Positions 61,255-64,000 of a stretch of 64,000 nt of DNA are shown in pieces. The stretch is from positions 620,001-684,000 of the forward strand of contig NZ_CP026993.1 of assembly GCF_013407145.1 (NCBI RefSeq). Reading direction: 5' to 3'. The notes under the pieces were generated by a model. The model was given only the letters and a program-made list of their open reading frames with translations. It searched no databases and was not told the DNA's origin. The translations under genes and the position numbers were made by a program. The stretch is from Nitrosopumilus cobalaminigenes. GTDB lineage: Archaea > Thermoproteota > Nitrososphaeria > Nitrososphaerales > Nitrosopumilaceae. Position 1 is the first letter of the stretch, and every line of letters begins with the position of its first letter.

Positions 61255-62367
61255 ATGAGAACCTTCATGATTTCTGGATGTGCTAGCGTTGAGGGTACTG
61301 AAAAATTTGCTCAAAATTCAGGCGTAAATAAAGAAAACTTTAAGATATTTGCAAATTTATCTTTGTCAAATATTGGCATTGGAACTTATCTGGGTGAACC
61401 TGATGCAAAAACTGATGAATTAGTTACTAGTGCAGTAAAACAATCTGTTTTATCTGGAATTAATGTAATTGACACTGCAATCAATTATCGATCTCAAAAA
61501 GCAGAGCGTTCTGTTGGAAAGGCTATTGCTGAATTAATTCAAGATGGAAAAATTTCACGTGATCAAATCTTCATTAGTTCTAAAAATGGATATGTTACAA
61601 ATGATGCTGATGTTGATCTAGGTTTTTGGGAATACGTAAAAGAAGAATATTCTAAAAAAGGTGTGATTCAAGAAGGAGATGTTACATCCGGTTATCATTG
61701 TATGACTATTCCATATCTATCTGATCAATTAGATAGAAGTTTGAAAAATCTTAATGTTGAATGCTTAGATTTACTCTATCTTCACAATGCTGTTGAGGGA
61801 CAAATTAAAGATGTATCAAAAGAAAAATTTTTAGAAAATCTAAAATCTGTTTTTAAATTATATGAAGAAAAACGAAAAGAAGGAAAAATAAAATTTTATG
61901 GAATGGCAACTTGGGAGTGTTTTAGAGTTGCACCTGATAATCCTCAATATCTTTCACTTGAAGAAACAGTAAACATGGCAAAAGAAATTGGTGGTGAAAA
62001 TCATGGGTTTAGATTTATTCAATTACCTTACAACATGAATTATGATCAAGCGTTACTTTCAAAAACTCAAATCCTTGGAACCGAAAATGTTTCTGTATTG
62101 GAAGCTGCAGTTAGATTGGGAGTTGGGGTATTCACTAGTGTTCCTTTCATGCAGGGAAGATTGTTGTCTCCGGGAGTAATGCCTGAGTTTGATGAATTAA
62201 AACCATCGTCACGTGCTTTACAGTTTATTCGTTCGACTCCTGGGGTTATTGCTCCTTTGGTTGGGCAAAAATCCTCTGAACATGTTTCAGAAAATCTTGA
62301 AGTGATGACTATTCCTCCGATGTCTGAGGATGAATTTCTTTTATTGGTCAAAAAATTGACTTCTTGA
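61255..62367 (+). CDS. Aldo/keto reductase family protein
   Basis: Protein of 370 residues with a TIM-barrel AKR pattern: SNIGIGTYLG, NVIDTAINYRSQKAERSVGKAI (Asp and Tyr of the active site), FISSKNGY (Lys), and DLLYLHNAVEGQ (His position). An insert of about 50 residues after the Lys (WEYVKEEYSKKGVIQEGD) is unusual. NAD(P)H-dependent reduction of an unknown carbonyl. Located 26 nt after the prenyltransferase, so possibly cotranscribed. Confidence 0.85.
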   Translation: MRTFMISGCASVEGTEKFAQNSGVNKENFKIFANLSLSNIGIGTYLGEPDAKTDELVTSAVKQSVLSGINVIDTAINYRSQKAERSVGKAIAELIQDGKISRDQIFISSKNGYVTNDADVDLGFWEYVKEEYSKKGVIQEGDVTSGYHCMTIPYLSDQLDRSLKNLNVECLDLLYLHNAVEGQIKDVSKEKFLENLKSVFKLYEEKRKEGKIKFYGMATWECFRVAPDNPQYLSLEETVNMAKEIGGENHGFRFIQLPYNMNYDQALLSKTQILGTENVSVLEAAVRLGVGVFTSVPFMQGRLLSPGVMPEFDELKPSSRALQFIRSTPGVIAPLVGQKSSEHVSENLEVMTIPPMSEDEFLLLVKKLTS

Positions 62368-62438
62368 TTTGATTGTTGTCAGCCTCAAAAATTTGTATAA
62401 AGATAATAAATGAGTGATATTTAGTGTGACTTAGTAAT

Positions 62439-62804
62439 TTGTCTGCAAAAATTTATGATTATACCAAAATCTGTGATTCTATACTGGCTGTTGATCCTAA
62501 AATTAGATTCGCTGGTGTGATTAACGAACGTGGTCGTCTAGTTGCAGGTGGCATGAAAGAAAATGTCGAACCTTTGGAAAGTGAAAAAGATGACGAAATG
62601 ATTTTCATGGAACTAGCTTTACGTGTTAAAATGAGAAAAGAGTTTGATAAGCAACTAGGGCAAGTAAATTTTGCTATGGCCTCTAGAGAAAGAGCACTAG
62701 CAATTAGTGTAATAATCAATGATGACATTTTGTATGTTGTAGCCGAACCTGACTCTGATTATGGCATACTCCCAAAGAAAATTATTGAAATAATTCAATC
62801 TTAA
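62439..62804 (+). CDS. Small conserved thaumarchaeal protein (DUF6659/roadblock-like)
   Basis: Protein of 121 residues with alternating helix and strand: ICDSILAVDPKIRFAGVINERGRLVAGGM, EMIFMELALRVKMRKEFD and YVVAEPDSDYGILPKKIIEII. The layout resembles roadblock/profilin-like sensor folds; the DUF name is recalled and not verified. The start is TTG. Several such proteins occur in thaumarchaeal genomes. Function unknown. Confidence 0.6.
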   Translation: MSAKIYDYTKICDSILAVDPKIRFAGVINERGRLVAGGMKENVEPLESEKDDEMIFMELALRVKMRKEFDKQLGQVNFAMASRERALAISVIINDDILYVVAEPDSDYGILPKKIIEIIQS

Positions 62805-62849
62805 ATTGATCGGGTTTCCACTTTTGGGACTTTATGATCTTCTTAATTA

Positions 62850-63065
62850 ATGATAAAATATCAAATCGATCACATGAATTATTCGAAACTTGATTTTGAT
62901 TATTTTGCAATATCTGAATTAACTAAAGAGATTGGTTCAATTGTACAAAATTCATTAGATGCTGGAAATACTGATTTGTCCTCGTCTGACGTTGAACATA
63001 TTTTGAAAATCACCTCTGATGTAACATGTAAGATAAAATCTCAACCTGAGGAATTAACCGTATGA
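62850..63065 (+). CDS. Small hypothetical protein (71 aa)
   Basis: Protein of 71 residues, mostly helical (LTKEIGSIVQNSLDAGNTD). No signal or motif. The stop overlaps the next ATG (ATGA), so the two are coupled. No family recognised. Confidence 0.5.
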   Translation: MIKYQIDHMNYSKLDFDYFAISELTKEIGSIVQNSLDAGNTDLSSSDVEHILKITSDVTCKIKSQPEELTV

Positions 63066-63316
63066 ATCAGTGCAATGATAGACATGAATCAATATACAAA
63101 ATAAAATACAAACCCACAAAGCTTGGCGGAATTACGAGTGAATGGTTAGTTTGTGAAAATTGTTTTGGTAAGAAAGAATTTTTTGGTGAAGCAGAAGAAA
63201 TTGAATCAATAATATCTCTACGTAATCATAATGAAATTAGGCTGGAAATTAATCATCTATCAATCCTGACTAATACAGTAACAAAAAAACTCAAAAAAAT
63301 TCTATTGCTTAATTAG
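63062..63316 (+). CDS. Small hypothetical protein with cysteine pair (84 aa)
   Basis: Protein of 84 residues with C4, H8, and WLVCENCFGKKEFFG, possibly a zinc site made of Cys4, His8 and the CxxC. The rest is helical. Coupled to the preceding gene by a 4-nt overlap. Function unknown. Confidence 0.5.
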   Translation: MNQCNDRHESIYKIKYKPTKLGGITSEWLVCENCFGKKEFFGEAEEIESIISLRNHNEIRLEINHLSILTNTVTKKLKKILLLN

Positions 63317-63369
63317 CTCGCTGATTCTATTTACTGAATCTATAAATAGAAATTAAGAGAGGAAAATTT

Positions 63370-63516
63370 GTGCCAGTAGATCCTGTATGTGGAATTGAAT
63401 TTGATGAAGATTTAGCAGTTATTCATGAACATGATGGAAAAAAATTCTATTTTTGTTGTAATGGCTGTAGACGTATTTTTATCAAAAAACCTAGAAAATA
63501 CAAAAATAATGTTTAG
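63370..63516 (+). CDS. YHS-domain microprotein (48 aa)
   Basis: ORF of 48 codons from a GTG: PVDPVCGIE, a glycine/lysine loop, FYFCCNGCRRIF and PRKY, which is the YHS domain pattern (metal-binding, found in copper/heavy-metal transporters and monooxygenases). It overlaps the convergent asparagine-synthase-like gene by 4 nt. It may carry copper or another metal ion. Confidence 0.75.
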   Translation: MPVDPVCGIEFDEDLAVIHEHDGKKFYFCCNGCRRIFIKKPRKYKNNV

Positions 63517-64000
63517 ATTGGGAAAGCCCCGCACATTCTACAAAACTTTGATGTACCTACATGGTGCTTGCAATATGGGCATAACTCATCTGATTTAGTA
63601 TCTGCTGGAGATCCAAACAACTTCTTGAAAATTTCATAATAATGCATTGATTCTCTACTCCTAATTACCACTCCGTCTGTTTTTTCAACTGTCAATTTCT
63701 TTTCAACATATTTTTCTTCTCCTATGATTGATTCAAACAAATTGGTCAATCCTGCAGTTCCTGAACCATCTTGCATTGGTGATTTATCTCTCCAAGCAAT
63801 CTGTTGTGGAATATTTTTTTCAAAAGTTTTACGCAATATCCACTTCCCATGTCGTTTTCCATTCTCTTCTTTAACTTTGAATTTGACCGGAATATCTTCA
63901 GCAATTTTTATTACTCTTTCATTAAGAAATGGTGATTCAACAGTTATTCCTAAGGCATTTCCAATTTTTTGGGTTGGAAAATGCATAACTGAACATATTC
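63513..64000 (-). CDS. Asparagine synthase-like protein, C-terminal part (runs off window)
   Basis: The open frame continues to the window end, so only the last 162 codons or so are seen. ESPFLNERVIKIAEDIPVKFKV, KWILRKTF and IPQQIAWRDKSPMQDGSGT match the C-terminal part of asparagine-synthase (AsnB) domains. A zinc ribbon (CPYC and CRMCG) closes the protein, an addition not present in ordinary AsnB. The catalytic ATP-binding and any glutaminase domain lie outside the window. Whether it is a true asparagine synthase or a related amidotransferase cannot be told. Confidence 0.75.
   Translation of the reverse strand, partial: ICSVMHFPTQKIGNALGITVESPFLNERVIKIAEDIPVKFKVKEENGKRHGKWILRKTFEKNIPQQIAWRDKSPMQDGSGTAGLTNLFESIIGEEKYVEKKLTVEKTDGVVIRSRESMHYYEIFKKLFGSPADTKSDELCPYCKHHVGTSKFCRMCGAFPI

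Noticed and set aside
1-64000. tRNA, rRNA, CRISPR, insertion sequence or prophage
   Set aside because: No T-loop-like motif with acceptor pairing, no regular spaced repeats, and no transposase or integrase-like protein was found on reading both strands.

Overview
The window looks like a chromosomal segment of a marine ammonia-oxidising thaumarchaeon of the Nitrosopumilus type. The call rests on AT-rich DNA, archaeal information-processing genes (TFB, family-B DNA polymerase, a Hef-type helicase, NreA, all but TFB with PCNA-binding tails), TTG/GTG starts with TATA boxes about 26 nt upstream (leaderless mRNAs), the methylmalonyl-CoA branch of the 3-hydroxypropionate/4-hydroxybutyrate cycle, NAGWWADG-repeat secreted proteins and many tiny zinc-ribbon proteins. 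I recognised no rRNA, tRNA, CRISPR array, transposon or integrase.

Layout. 0-8.5 kb: NreA, a DUF1722 protein, secreted proteins, a DUF432-MscS pair, an SDR/membrane protein operon, and a compact operon of two zinc ribbons, a PPOX flavoprotein and a pyrimidine-dimer glycosylase. Several promoters here carry CACTAG-type sites, and one intergenic region has four 14-nt TTAG-N6-CTAA boxes. 8.5-20 kb: cysS, nadE, secreted proteins, a Rieske protein, ahcY, metG, a TrmB regulator, a GTPase-dead EF-Tu/SelB-like protein, ilvC. 19.7-30 kb: methylmalonyl-CoA mutase small subunit, TFB, an M1 aminopeptidase, then meaB, the mutase large subunit and the epimerase. 30-38 kb: a minus-strand run of cytidine/dCMP deaminase, polB, SemiSWEET, tpiA, ppdK and a DUF1059 protein. 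38-48 kb: a possible structured RNA, a Hef-like helicase, a parvulin, a response regulator, a frameshifted TrmB gene, a DMT exporter, and a second copy of an RHH-plus-winged-helix gene pair. 48.7-60 kb: a complete-looking type IV pilus-like locus (ATPase, two membrane platform proteins, a zinc-finger protein, four proteins with class III signal peptides, and a 907-residue surface protein). 60-64 kb: a UbiA prenyltransferase, an aldo/keto reductase, small proteins, a YHS protein, and the 3' end of an asparagine-synthase-like gene running off the window.

How it fits together. The mutase subunits, MeaB and epimerase carry out the methylmalonyl-CoA to succinyl-CoA step; PpdK and TpiA serve gluconeogenesis. 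The most promising under-described items are the pilus-like locus, the duplicated RHH/winged-helix regulator pair, the tandem TTAG-N6-CTAA operators, and the hairpin-rich region upstream of the helicase. All assignments come from reading the sequence; no database search was run.
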